This document shows, piece by piece, positions 11,555-23,603 of a stretch of DNA of 64,000 bases (its first letter is position 1; each line of letters starts with the position of its first letter). This DNA is from Prorocentrum cordatum (lineage: Eukaryota > Sar > Dinophyceae > Prorocentrales > Prorocentraceae), in assembly GCA_963575745.1 (NCBI GenBank), contig CAUYUJ010001373.1:33973-97972 (forward strand). The letters run 5' to 3'. The notes beneath the pieces were generated by a model that was not told the DNA's origin, made no database searches, and saw nothing but the letters and a program-made list of their open reading frames with translations. The translations under genes and the position numbers were made by a program.

Positions 11555-11935
11555 CAGTAAGAATAATGATAATGATGATGGAAATAATAATATTGATAAA
11601 AAATAACAAGAATCATGATAATCCGAATAAGAATAATAAAAATACGAGTACTGATAGTATTAATAATAACAATAATAAAAATAGTAATACGGGTGCGAAT
11701 AACCACAACAGCAACAACAACAATAATAATAATGATAATAATGCAAATTAAAATGCCAGTACTAGTAATAATGTGATTAATGATAATGATACTACTAGTA
11801 TGTGTAATGCTACTAATGATGATAGCGCTAACGATAATAACGATGGTAATGATGATGATATGAATAATAGTGAGAATAAGAATCATAAGAATAAGAAAAT
11901 AATAATAATATGAAGAATCAGAAGACGGATATGAA
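11555..11935. repeat. AT-rich AAT/GAT trinucleotide tract
   Basis: AATAAT, AATGAT and ACAACAAC units make a sharply AT-rich island in otherwise GC-rich DNA. Translation gives only poly-N/K/D. This differs from the CCT/GGA tracts and probably arose independently. Confidence 0.8.
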
Positions 11936-12187
11936 GAAGGATGGTGGTAACAAAACTCATAAGGAGAGGGAGAAGCATCAGAAAAAAAGGAGAAGAAGCC
12001 AAAAAACGAAACACAATAGTACAAATGCTGGTCGCCCTTAAAGTGCTCGCTGGGCGCTCAGCACGTACACTCCAGGCCATCGATGCCCGCCCTCCTCGTC
12101 TTCGATCGTACCCTCTTTGGGGGGATATCTTCCCTGCATACGTTGGGCGTGGCCCAAAATTGGAAGGGGAGGGAGAAAAGAAAAGGG

Positions 12188-12200
12188 GGGGGAGAGAGAG

Positions 12201-12231
<31 letters not shown>

Positions 12232-12272
12232 ACAAAAAACAAAAAACAAAAAAAAAAAAAAAAAAAAAAAAA
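12188..12272. repeat. GA-rich run followed by A25
   Basis: GAGAGA and GAAAGA units lead into AACAAAAAACAAAAAAC and then 25 uninterrupted A (12248-12272). This could be the tail of a small retroposed sequence, but I could not find target-site duplications by eye. Confidence 0.7.
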
Positions 12273-12389
12273 CATGAAAAAAGGGGGAGAGGGAACGAAA
12301 AGGGAGGGGGCGAGATGAAGGGCGGAGCAGTGACAACGAGAAAGGTTCAGCAGGAGGGGGAGGAGAGAGGAGCAGGAAGATTGGCGAAC

Positions 12390-12700
12390 AGACCCTTAAC
12401 CGGTGGGTCGGGTCGTGAGGACCTAACTAGGTCGGGCGGGGCACTGAAGCGAAGTTAGCACACGGCGAAGAAGTCTTAAGCAAGATCACGACTCCCGAGT
12501 AAAATACCATAGCGTCTCGTGCGAGGGCGCGATTTCCTGAGTAAGTTGCAAGGAGGTCCCAAGCGAGAGCACGATTCCTGGGTAAACTCGTTGTTGTTGT
12601 TACAGCCCAGGGGCCAACAACCCAGTTTGAGGCTCAAGACTTTCCCTCACCAAAACAGGGTGCGAGCCCCAGCGGAGGCAGTTCAATTGCAAAAAATGTG
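12390..12700 (+). repeat. Dispersed repeat (GGGGCCAAC family), copy 1
   Basis: Contains a GGGTCGGGTCG-like head, two GAGGAAGTC-like motifs (about 12467 and 12553) and CAGGGGCCAACAACCCAG followed by TTTGAGG, AAGACTTTCCC and GTGCGAGCCCC. The same order occurs at about 15050-15450, so this is a second copy of one composite element. Confidence 0.65.
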
Positions 12701-12884
12701 CCCAAGCGTGGACCCCAAACGATGTGTTCTAGCAGACTCTGCTATCTGATATGTGCGATGCAGCCTACGCAGCGCAATCTGTTCAATGCAACACATGCAC
12801 TACCAATCAATGCTGGGCAATATCCGCAATGGAATCGACGCGATACAAACTTGAATCGCACCACATTGGTTGCACTATGATATT

Positions 12885-13125
12885 ATCTGCTGTGCTATGC
12901 CATGCTATGCCCTTCTGGGCTTTACTATTCTACGCTACGCTATGCTAAGATGAGCTACGACTTGCTAAGCCAAGCTGTGCTATGCTATGCTGGGATGTGG
13001 CAAGCTGTGCTACGCTGTGCTATGCCATGCTGTGCGAGTTGACGAGTGCGAGTGGTCGAGTGCGAGTGCCATGCTGAGCGAGTGGACGAGTGCGAGTGGA
13101 CGAGTGCGAGTGGACGAGTGCGAGT
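12885..13125. repeat. TGCTATGC repeats, then a 14-bp GACGAGTGCGAGTG minisatellite
   Basis: From about 12885 to 13033 CTATGC, CTACGC and CTGTGC units alternate. From about 13036 to 13125 the 14-mer GACGAGTGCGAGTG occurs in three perfect tandem copies with degenerate flanking ones. Confidence 0.75.
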
Positions 13126-13129
13126 GGCG

Positions 13130-13253
13130 GCGACAGACGGCGGCAACGGGCGACGAGCCAGCCAGACCAGCACGGGGGCCCATTGCAAGAGGCGGCGACG
13201 GACCGCGGCGACGGGCGGCGACAAGCTGGCCGGACCAGCACCGGGGCCCAGCT
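13130..13253 (+). repeat. Two tandem units of about 60 bp
   Basis: GACGGCGGCAACGGGCGAC followed by CAGCACGGGGGCCC and GACCGCGGCGACGGGCGGC followed by CAGCACCGGGGCCC form a direct duplication. Confidence 0.6.
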
Positions 13254-13364
13254 ACCTTAGAACACAAGTAAGAACCCCTAAGTTCAAGCACTGTTTGGAA
13301 AAAAATGGCACTGGGCGGGGGGATCAATAATAAGTACTCCTCAGGAGTGAGATCTCGACAATCA

Positions 13365-13413
13365 CAAAAACAACTACAACAACAAGAACAACTACAAGAA
13401 CAGCAACAGCAAG

Positions 13414-13461
<48 letters not shown>

Positions 13462-13462
13462 T
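13365..13462. repeat. CAA trinucleotide tract
   Basis: CAACAA units with CAAGAA variants run for about 100 bases; one frame gives poly-Q. Confidence 0.85.
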
Positions 13463-13967
13463 ACTAGCACGTGGGGACACTCCGTTCTCACCAGTGCCAG
13501 GGTTTTCATAGGAGGCGGGCAATACCCCCACTTTGTGGGGGGGCCGGTTCAAGCTCTACCAAATTTCCAAACGACTCTTCGCCACCACCCACACCCAGCT
13601 TCCCGCCCTATGACGTTCGGACACTTCACTTCGTGGCATGCGGACGACCGTGGCTACTATTCAGGGCCCCGCGGCCGACGACGACGGCGTGCGCGCGCGA
13701 AGAAAAAACGAATGTGTCCCGCATGGTATTATTTGACAGGGATGATGGCCCTGGCAGGTGCGCAACCGTTGTTGCAGAAGTTCGAAAAAGTTGCTCGCAA
13801 AAGCCCGTTTGACAGAAATGTTTAAAAAGTGTTGGGTTTCCTACGAATCCGCAAGAGCGCGCGGGATGAAATTTTGACATTTTAAAAAAAAAAAAAGGCT
13901 TTTTGATGTTTTTATGTTAAAAACGCTACGAAAACTAAGGTTTTGGAAGGATTTCGTCTTGCGCGCG

Positions 13968-14062
13968 CGAATGTCCACTTTACCTTATTTTTTGCAAGGA
14001 TTCTTGAAGTTTGGTTATGTTCGAACAAGAAATGTCCGCTTTAGCTTATTTTTTGCAAGGGA
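13968..14062 (+). repeat. Two tandem units of about 60 bp with TTATTTTTTGCAAGG
   Basis: AATGTCCACTTTACCTTA plus TTTTTTGCAAGG (13970-14000) recurs as AATGTCCGCTTTAGCTTA plus TTTTTTGCAAGG (14030-14061). A run of 12 or more A lies just upstream near 13884. A minus-strand copy of the GAGGAAGTC motif sits at about 14105-14124. Confidence 0.65.
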
Positions 14063-14212
14063 AAGCGGGGGACAACAAAACAACCGGATCCGGACGCCCC
14101 CGTTTTGCCTGAGACTTCCTCACGAAAATGATGAAAATGTGGCTGCGGCCTAGGCGCGGCGGGGGGGGCGCGCACCAGGGGCCCCAACAATAATTATTCT
14201 TAAGAAGAAATA

Positions 14213-14890
<678 letters not shown>

Positions 14891-15049
14891 ACAATCAACA
14901 ATCATGTTATCTGCCAGGTGTACTTGGCGCAGCCCCTACTACAGGGGAAGAAAGGGAGGAGGGAAGAGACAAGGGAGAGGGAAAAGGATGGAGCACGAGA
15001 GAGATTGGCGGGAGGGGGATTAGGAATAGAAGCACAAGCGGCAGAACCA

Positions 15050-15450
15050 GACGGGCGGGTCGGGTCGGCGGACACTGAGGGGCAGGTCGGGCGGGCGGGC
15101 CCAGACGGCCAGCTCGAGCGGGCGGGTCGCTGAAGGGTCACTCCATCATGAAGGAAATTCCGAGCGACAGCGCGATTCCCAAGTAAATTATAAGGAAATC
15201 CAGAGCAAGAGCGTGATTTCTGAGTCTTGGGTGCACAGCGCCGCAATAAATTGTAAGGAAATACCACACGAGAGCGCGATTCCTGCATCAATTCGGACGA
15301 AGTTCCCCGCGAGAGCGCGAATTCAAAATAAATGTGGAAGATGTATCAGGCAAGAGCCGCTATTTTGTAAACCAGGGGCCAACGACCCAGTTTGAGGACC
15401 AAGACTTTCCCTTGTGGAAGAACAGGGTGTGAGCCCCGGGAGGAGCACTT
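15050..15450 (+). repeat. Dispersed repeat (GGGGCCAAC family), copy 2
   Basis: Carries a GGCGGGTCGCTGAAG head, four GAGGAAGTC-like motifs in a row (about 15149, 15189, 15252 and 15299; shape AAGGAAATNCC then GCGCGATT) and CAGGGGCCAACGACCCAG, AAGACTTTCCC and GTGTGAGCCCC. The order matches 12390-12700. From 15451 to 15950 I see nothing further. Confidence 0.65.
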
Positions 15451-15954
15451 CAAAGAGGAAAACACGCGGTGCACCGGAGGTGGGGGGGACAACAATGATT
15501 GCTTTGTAGACATGAGAACTCAACAATAATAGTTTGAAGACTGTTCGCTCCTATCTGCTCGCGTGCCGTTCAACATCGGGTCGAGTTGGCGGGTCGCTGA
15601 AGCGTCAATCTAACGTGAATCGCGAGGAAAGGAGAATTTCGACACCTGGCCCGGGCCAGGCCCCATTGGGGAGAACATTAGGGGGGGTACCAGCTCAGAG
15701 GGGAAAGCATCGAATTGGAATCGGCGATACATCGCCGATAGAGGCGCGATAAGCCCTGGATAGCGAATCCGCACGTTCCCGGGCGGGACTGGCCATCGGG
15801 CCCCTGCCGGCGATCCATGGACGGAGACTGGGGGTCGATGCATCCTGCCCTGAGCCTTCCCCCCCGTCACGTTGCCCCTGACCGTTCTGCCAGAACGGGG
15901 CCCACGGGGCTGAACAGCGGCCCAGGAATGCGGAAACGGCGGCGTCGATCTTGG

Positions 15955-16155
15955 TCACCGTCCACCCTGGTCACCGTCAGTTCGTGGATCATGCTCGCGA
16001 AGCGGCAACGGCCAGCATGGACCATAACGAAGAACGGTGACGACAAGGTCCCGCGACGCCCTGGCCATGGCCATCGTGCGCCTTTCCTCGAGCCCACCCT
16101 GGACCGTGCCGCCGATGAAGGAGAAGCGGTTGCCGGCCTTCAGCGCCATCTCCTG
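15955..16155 (-). other. Possible coding exon, unrecognised
   Basis: On the minus strand, after an AG in TTGGCTCAG, a frame beginning GAG ATG reads MALKAGNRFSFIGGTVQGG and continues LEERRTMAMARASRDLVVT with strong G/C in third positions. That looks like real coding sequence, unlike the repeat-driven frames. The apparent reading then shifts: a second frame continues FVMVHAGRCRFASMIHELTV. So this may be one exon with a damaged reading frame. I do not recognise the family. Confidence 0.25.
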
Positions 16156-17269
16156 AGCCAAGGGTTATGTTGCTCCTATCGTACTTAAGGACCACATCCC
16201 AGAAATAATTTCGAGCACCCGGAAGAGTGTCGAAGGAATGTCGAAACGGTGTCGGGCGAGTGACCAGCCCAGGGCCCGACACGTGAAAACCCTCGAGTTT
16301 CGTTTTTGTCCGGTGCTCCAAACTCTTGCTGGCGATCGAGGCCAAAGGAAGCTGGAACATCATAAGAGCCGGGGGCTGGCAGCGAGGTGGGGGCCTCCAG
16401 GCGCCTCGGCGGGCCAGGCGGCGTGCGGCGCCTCGGCGTCCAGAAGCCCTGGACCTCTCCGGAGGCCGCCCGCGCCCCCGAGCTGGACCCCGAGCCGGGC
16501 ACGAGCGGCCGCAGGCGCAGGCGGCCCTCGCCCGCGGCTGGGTCGTCCGGGGGGCCAGGGGGCCCGGCGACGGAGCGGAGGCGGCGTGAGCTGAGGAGTC
16601 GAGGGCCGCGCGTCCAGCGTTGCGGATGCCACGGCAGTGGACACTCTTACAATCCCACCGTGGAATCAAACGTGTGCTCAGAGTATGTGTGTAACACATG
16701 TTCTGACGAAGTGTTTCAGGCATGATGCTTTACATGTCTAGAACAGGTTCGAAACATGGTTTAGACATCTGGAAATGATTTGGCAGCACGCTTCCTCTCC
16801 GTTAATCGACTTCCACAAGTCCAGCGGGTGGCCCGCCGCAGGAAGCTTGCGGGCCACCCGAAAATCTCCCCTCACGAGCTCACCAGGGCGCAGCACCTGG
16901 AAGGAAAGCTCCCCAAATAACCCAGACATCCGACGCCTCGATCTTTGTCGAGACGCGGGCCCCCGACCTCCCGACCGCTCCCCCGGGACCATTTTTTCAT
17001 CCCGAGTCGTTTTGTGACGGTCCCGAGGCCCGGCGGGGGCCCCGAGATGCCGGAAACCACGAAAAACCTCCGCCTCGATTGTTTTGAGGCGCCCGATGTC
17101 TGGGCACGAGACCACCGCACGCCAGAGAGATGGCATGTTGAAGCGCGGGCCACCGGAGCAGGGGCGGAGTCAGGAGCTGACCCCTCGTCGCCCCCTCCGG
17201 CGCCTCTCCCTCCCCGTCGGCGGCAACTCGCGGGAGCCTTCCACAGCATCTTGTCGGCTCTTGCGGATC

Positions 17270-17372
17270 GACGGCCGTCGACGCCAAATCGACGCCAATC
17301 GACGCTAACCGACGCCAAGTCGGCGCCAGCTCGTCGACTCCCAGACGCCCATCGGCGCTAGTCGACGCTAGA
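17270..17372. repeat. TCGACGCCAA short repeats
   Basis: CGACGCCAA, CGACGCTAA and CGGCGCCAG units recur about every 10 bases. The rest of 16160-17750 holds no gene or strong repeat that I can support. Confidence 0.6.
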
Positions 17373-17752
17373 AACCGCATCACGAGAGCTCACAGAAGGC
17401 TCCCATGGTTTGCCACCGAACGTCACCCCCTCCAGCGCCTCTCCCTCCCCGCCTCCATCTCCGAGACCCCACCCCCTTTCACTGCACCAGCCTTGCAGAC
17501 GTGCGGCGAGCGAAAAACGAAGTGAATTTCGCGTGGATTCTTTTTGGTTTTCATTTCTGGCCAAACAAAAAATCCGCACGAAATCCACCTCGAAATCCGG
17601 AACGAAATTCTCCTGGACACCCCGGGCCCACCACATCGTGTTCCGAACGAAATCCGCTCGGCGACATTGGCGCCGTGATCCTTCGACACGTGTGAGCAGC
17701 AGCACCCGACGTGCCCCCCTCTGCTCCCGCAGCGCGCCAGCATCGGCTACAC

Positions 17753-17917
17753 GCAAGAGTGACCCTGGGTAAGAGTGACCTTTGGTGCGCGGTTTTTTGG
17801 TGACCGCGGGGGGACCAAACCTGGGCGCGCAAGCCGCTGCTCCTGCTTCGTTTTCAGCCACCTGGGGGCCCATCTGTGCCCGCACCAAAGGTCACTCCGG
17901 CGAAAGGTCACTCTTAC
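17753..17917. repeat. Fold-back (inverted-repeat) element of 165 bp
   Basis: The 17-mer GAGTGACCTTTGGTGCG at 17773-17789 has its perfect reverse complement at 17881-17897. A second arm, GTAAGAGTGACCTTT (17769-17783), is perfectly matched by 17903-17917. AAGAGTGACC is also directly repeated at 17753. The loop is about 90 bases. The transcript or single strand could fold two alternative ways. It may be a fold-back or MITE-like element; no flanking duplication was evident. Confidence 0.65.
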
Positions 17918-18066
17918 GTCTAGTCGACCCCCGCCGCACGCCAGCAGCCACGTGAGGGCGAACCCGCCCGAGGCACGGCCACCCGGTCCTGGTTCGCCAG
18001 GGCCGACCTCGCCACGGACAGCTGCGCGGCGGCGATGGCCTTGCAGGGGTCCTTGCACGGGGGGTG

Positions 18067-18505
18067 CAAGGCCTCCCGATCCTCCTCCTCCTCCTCCTCA
18101 CACCCACCAGGGGGGGCGGATCCGCCTGACCCCGGCAGAGGGGCCGAGATGGCTGCGGCGAAGCCGGCCGTGCAGCCAGCCGGGGCAGCCGGCCGTCCCC
18201 CCCAGGGAATGTGAGGGGAGCCAGGGTGCCTGCCCCACCAACCCGTAGCCCTGGCACTCCCATCCTCCTCCTCCTCCTCCTCCTCCTCCTCCTCCTCCTC
18301 CTCCTCCTCCTCCTCCTCCTCCTCCTCCTCCTCCTCCTCCTCCTCCTCCCACTCCGTCGCCGTAGTCTCCCTACTCCCAACCTTCCATAAAACCTGGTCG
18401 CCTTGATCCTGCCGAAGCGCCGGCTTTGTAGCCTCGCCTCCTCCGCACCCTCCTCCTCCTCCTCCTCCTCCTCGTCCTCCTCTCCTCCTCCTCCTCCTCT
18501 CCTCT
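18067..18505. repeat. CCT pyrimidine tracts
   Basis: Three CCT blocks: about 18077-18098, 18263-18350 (almost perfect, about 30 units) and 18449-18508. They are separated by GC-rich sequence with no recognisable gene. Confidence 0.85.
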
Positions 18506-18507
18506 CC

Positions 18508-18839
<332 letters not shown>

Positions 18840-18845
<6 letters not shown>

Positions 18846-19081
18846 CCTTTCCTCCTGCTGTCTCTCTTCTACTCCTCCTCCTCTTCGTTGTCCAGATGCT
18901 CCCACCAAGCCTTCGCAAGGCGAGCAAAGTCGACGACACGGCCCTCGATCTGGAAACTGGCACATCGCACGGACAAAAGCTGTTTCACAATGCCAACAAA
19001 TGCACTCGGTTTTAAGCCAGTGGCTCAAGAGTTACCTCCAGGGAAATATGACATATACATTGCGACGCTCTCGTACCACTG
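18840..19081 (-). other. Exon-like broken coding stretch, unrecognised
   Basis: On the minus strand, CCCCCCCCTTCAG (a pyrimidine tract with AG) ends at about 19082. A frame follows that reads WYESVAMYMSYFPGGNS, hits one TGA, then continues GLKPSAFVGIVKQLL and SVRCASFQIEGRVVDFARLA and KAWWEHLDN into a short E run. The residue mix is protein-like and no repeat explains it. A second protein-like stretch (VEARVNGTMAFLKDSRQK) lies further upstream at about 19225-19300. Either a gene with small introns, a decayed gene, or chance. I do not recognise the family. Confidence 0.25.
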
Positions 19082-19149
19082 AAGGGGGGGGCCGAAACAG
19101 CACAGAGCCCTGGAAGATCATGGTCGCCTACCCCTCTGAGTTCCCGCGC

Positions 19150-19222
19150 CCTCCTCCTCCTCCTCCTCCTCCTCCTCCTCCTCCTCCTCCTCCTCCTCCT
19201 CCTCCTCCTTCTCCTCCGCCTC
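19150..19222. repeat. CCT tract
   Basis: About 24 CCT units. It lies between the two protein-like minus-strand stretches described at 18840-19300. Confidence 0.85.
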
Positions 19223-19869
19223 CTCAGCTTTTGCCTGCTGTCCTTGAGGAACGCCATCGTGCCGTTCACCCTCGCCTCCACATTCTGGGACGTCAGCTGG
19301 GACCTCGCAGCACCGCTCCGGGGTGCCCGCATCGCCCCTGTGACAGCAGCCCCCCGCCCTCGGAAGAACAAACAGATGCGCCTTCCACCCCGCTGCTTCC
19401 ACGCGGCAACTTCCCTTGCGGGAACGGCCAGGCCCCGTATCGGCCGAAAACCACCGATGGGAACAAGAAGCCGCAGGCACAGATTCGGGCCAGCCTGCTC
19501 AAGTGATCCCCTAGGGGTACCCCTGGACCCAGACGCTAAGAAGCTTGCAGGGGAAGGGGGGGCACCTACATCAGAGGCAGCTCCACGTATGGGGGGCTAT
19601 TCCTGGTGGCGTCGGGAAAGTTTCGTTATACTCACCAACCCAATCCCCCCCCGTCCCCCCTTTCCCTATCCCCATTGCCTCCCCCCCTCATCCGTCGCCC
19701 CCCGCGAGGGAGGAGGGGCCACACAACCCCTCAAGCAAGACAAAATGGCCCCTTTCCCCCCCCCCCCCCCCCTCTGTCTCCCCAGCAAGACCAAAGCCTC
19801 GCAAAACAAAGTCAAATCCCCGAAAGCCCCCGACCATCCTCCCAAAACTACCTAGGCGAGGAAAAGGAA

Positions 19870-19995
19870 GGAGCCTTACGCACGACGGCATAGCGACCTT
19901 ACGCCGTGGCTTACGCGGGGCGCCAGCGCGGCCCACTGCGTAGAGAAGAGGGCGCCTCCGCACGACCATACGCGGAAAGCTTACGCACGAACCTC
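19870..19995. repeat. CTTACGC-containing short repeats
   Basis: CTTACGC occurs five times in about 125 bases (19874 to 19988), spaced irregularly. The 19300-19870 interval shows no gene or strong repeat. Confidence 0.45.
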
Positions 19996-20090
19996 CACGC
20001 AATCGACCCCGTCTTCATACGTCGCTCACATGAAGCATCGTGCAGGTGACGGCAAAGAGTCCAAAGTCTCTGGAGGTATCCAGATCATTA

Positions 20091-20202
<112 letters not shown>

Positions 20203-20395
20203 CCTCCTGGCCAGCCCTTGCCAGGTCCCCCCGCCTCTTTGGAGTTCTCTGGAGGCTTCCAGGCGCACTCGGAACAGGGGGCAGTGGGCACGGCCAGTGA
20301 CGCCGCGGCCGCCCGAGGCGCGCACCGAAGGTCCGTGCTCCGCCCCCTCGGCTGGCGTGCGAAGACCTCTCGCGGGGCAGGGGGGGGGCTATCCT

Positions 20396-20702
20396 CGTCC
20401 TCCCTCCTCCTCCCCCCTCCTCCTCCACAACCCACCAACTCCTCCTCCTCCTCCTCCTCCTCCTCCTCCTCCTCCTCTCCTCCTCCTCCTCCTCCACCAC
20501 CACCTCCCTCCCTCCCTCCCTCCCTCCCTCTCCCTCTCCCTCTCCCTCTCCTTCTCCTTCTCCTTCTCCTTCTCCTTCTCCTTCTCCTCCTCCTCCTCCT
20601 CCTCCTCCTCCTGCATCCTTCCTCCTCCTCCTCCTCCTCCTCCTCCTCCTCCTCCTCTCCTCCTCCTCCTCCTCCTCCTCCTCGTCCTCCTCCTCCTCCT
20701 CA
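20396..20702. repeat. CCT / CCCT / CTTCTC compound pyrimidine tract
   Basis: CCT blocks flank a CCCT block (about 20508-20528), a CCCTCT block and a CTTCTC block (about 20550-20588), all on one strand. From 20703 to 21300 I see nothing recognisable. Confidence 0.9.
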
Positions 20703-21311
20703 GCCATTCCTCTCGCGGCAGGGGGGGCCGCGCCGCTGGCTCAAGCACCCGAGCTCCTGTCGGCAAACTTGGGCATGACGCTGCGGACCAGGGGCCATGA
20801 AAGAGGGGGGGCGCCTGGTCACCGCCTGGCTGCTGATGGCGTTGGGAGTGCAGCGGCGGGTGGATGGCGCCCGAAGCGAGGCGCGCATGCCCATGATGAC
20901 GCGGTGGCTGGGCGACCAGCGGTTGACGAGACAGACGCGTGCACCGCGCTGGAGCTGGCCGCGCAGCGCGAGCCTGGCCACTGTGGACGGGGGGGGGGCT
21001 CACTTGCAGCCGTGCGATTGGCGGGCGTCGGGGTACGCGAGGTGGCGGCCAACCGCGTGCCGCGCAGCCGTAGGGGGGGGGGGGAGAACGGCGAGGAAGG
21101 CTAGTCTGGCCCAGGCCCTGCAGGGCAAGAAAGGCACATGCGGCTGTGCTACGTGTTCAATCCACTACGATTTTCAAACCAGCAGAGTGCGGGCGGGTTG
21201 TGTAGCATGCGCATGTGAATCTGCACTCTGTCGCACCATACAAAAGACTTTCAAGTCGAAGTGTCAGTGGCCAGCCTGGCCGCTTTCTTTACACATGGTC
21301 TGTCACGCATC

Positions 21312-21345
21312 AACATATATATATATATAGAGAGAGAGAAGAGAA

Positions 21346-21408
<63 letters not shown>
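21312..21408 (+). repeat. TA and GA runs followed by a 62-base A run
   Basis: CATATATATATATATAT is followed by AGAGAGAGAGAAGAGAAC and then A from 21347 to 21408. A pure A run of this length looks like a retroposed poly(A) tail or a microsatellite. Upstream sequence from about 21130 is less GC-rich than its neighbours, but I find no recognisable ORF there. 21409-22280 holds nothing I can support except a minus-strand GAGGATGTCTCAGGCG motif at about 21945-21970. Confidence 0.8.
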
Positions 21409-21410
<2 letters not shown>

Positions 21411-22284
21411 TGCCGTCCAGCTGTACCAAATACAATATAATGTTGCAGTAATGGTTGGCCCGTTGGTTTTCCATCGCACTGTTGTGTTGCAGACAACTGG
21501 GTAGTCGCGTCTTCGTGGCAGGCTATGCGCACATTGCATATGTCTTTCGTGACGGGCAGCGCCGCCAGACGTCGAGCGTGGGATCATGTAGTTGCATCTC
21601 TCTCTGCGCTCGTGTGTTCTCACTCTTGTGTTCTCACAGCTGGGACAATCGGGGTGCAGCATAGCTTGTCCCGCGTGTTCTCTTCGTCCCACACACTCGG
21701 CTTTGTGTAGCAAGAAATGTTGCAGAACGCGAGCCAGTTCGATCTGCTCCGACCTATGGGAAAAGTTCTCGGCCGAACCAGATACCGAACCAGATCATCC
21801 CTCCTCCCCCCCACTCCTCCTCTCCCCTAATCCTCTCATGTTCCTCCACTCCCTCCTCCCTCCTCCAGCTCCTCCTCTTCCACTCCTCTTCAGCAATACC
21901 TCATCCACGTCGCAGCACCAAGCGTGTCAGTAAGCTGGGGCCGGGCGTTTCGCCTGAGACATCCTCACCGCTTGTGGCCGGAAAGCATGCATCTTGCAAA
22001 AGCTAAACAGACGCAGAGCTAAGTTCTCAAAGCGTTTTACAGCGTGGACCAAACATAATGTGTGCACGTTTCGTGTATGTGCGACACCTTGGGGTGCGCT
22101 ATACATTTCCATATGTTCGTGCGTGATGCAAAGTATGCCGTGCAAGTTATGTTGTGCAACTACGTGGTGCCATCGATTTGGTCAATTAGTGGTGGCCGCA
22201 TCCGCGCATGACCACCTCCAATGCTCGCGCGATAATCCCACCCGCTCGCACGCAACGTGTTGGCGAAATTCAACACGGCGGCGA

Positions 22285-22421
22285 CAACAATGATGAAGGT
22301 GTGAATGATGTTGACGAAGACGATGGCGATTGTAATGAAGCTGGTCGTGATCACAATGATAGTCGCAATGATGGCACTGGCGGCGATGTTGATGGCGATG
22401 ATGATGATGATGATGCTGATC

Positions 22422-22479
<58 letters not shown>

Positions 22480-22720
22480 CGATGCTGCTGATTATGATGG
22501 TGATGGTAATGATGATGATGATGATGATGATGACGACGACGACGACGACGAGGAAGTGCGCGTGTGCAAAACAAATTGACGAGGGTGACGCCATCGACGA
22601 TGACGATTGTGGCGGCGTCGGTGATGTTGACGGCAACGACACTGATGATGATGCTGATGACGATGGCAACGACGACGCTGACGAGACTGGTGATTACGAT
22701 TGCGTACACGAGGGTGATGA
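22285..22720. repeat. GAT trinucleotide tract
   Basis: GATGATGAT with GAC and GTT variants; the purest part is about 22397-22535. Frames read poly-D or poly-M on the plus strand and poly-H/I/S on the minus strand. Confidence 0.85.
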
Positions 22721-22914
22721 GGAAGTGCGCGCTCGCACAAATTCAAAACGCCTGACATGTCTTTATCGAAAAGCCTCTGGGCCTGCGCCGCACCGCGCAC
22801 AGGCAACCCTGTGACGCCCAGGTGCCGCTCGTTCGACGTCTACAGACGTTGTAGCGCCCGAAGCTTGCAGTTCGGGGATTGGAGTTTAGGGGGTTGAGAG
22901 GTTCAGGGTTCGTC

Positions 22915-23395
22915 ACACCACAAGTTTCGTGGGCCGATATGGAGCCCCGATTAAGGCTCAAACGCCAGGGTTCGACTGGCGGCGCATCCTCGACTTCGGC
23001 GCACCCCTCACACGCTTCGCGGTCCCACAAGGCGCTCTCACTAAGACCCAAAGGCCAGCGTTCGTGTGTCGGCGCCGCGTCATGTCGTCATATGTTTCGC
23101 GGCACCATAGAGAGCCCAAACGAATTCCAAAATGCCCAAATGCCAGGGCTCGCATGGCGCCGCCGCCAGATTCCGGTACATCCCTCACACATTTCATGGC
23201 GGCCACATGGGGAGCGCCAGCTAAGACCCAGATGCCGAGGTTCGCATGTCGCCTCATTTCGGCACGCTCCTCACACGCGTTGTGGCCCTGCACAGGGGGC
23301 CCCACCGAGGGCCCAAACGTCAGGATTCGCGAGGCTACTCCGCCTCATTTCGGCACACCCCTCACAGCTTCGTGGCCTGACCCGCGCTGCGGCGC
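22915..23395 (+). repeat. Diverged 89/90-bp satellite array
   Basis: Landmarks TTCGGCGCACCCCTCACACG, CTTCGCGGTCC, GGCGCTC, GGCCAGCGTTCG and CGGCGCC recur about every 90 bases in four or five units. They correspond to the better-preserved arrays at 28.1 and 60.5 kb. Unit lengths are uneven. Confidence 0.55.
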
Positions 23396-23397
23396 GC

Positions 23398-23603
23398 CAT
23401 CCACCACCTCCACCACCTCCTCCTCATCCTCCTCCTCCTCCTCCTCCACCTTCTCCTCCTCCTCCTCCTTTTCCTTCTCCTCCTCCTCCTCCTCCTCCTC
23501 CTCCTTTTCCTCTCCTCATCCCCCTCCTCCTCCTCCTCCTCCTCCTCCTCCTCCTCCTCCTCATCATCATCATCATCAGCATCATCATCATCATTCTCCC
23601 CAT
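23398..23603. repeat. CCT tract with a CAT end
   Basis: CCT units with a short CAT block (about 23562-23593). It directly precedes the 480-bp module at 23604. A matching CCT tract (25742-25995) lies about 145 bases upstream of the second module. Confidence 0.85.
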
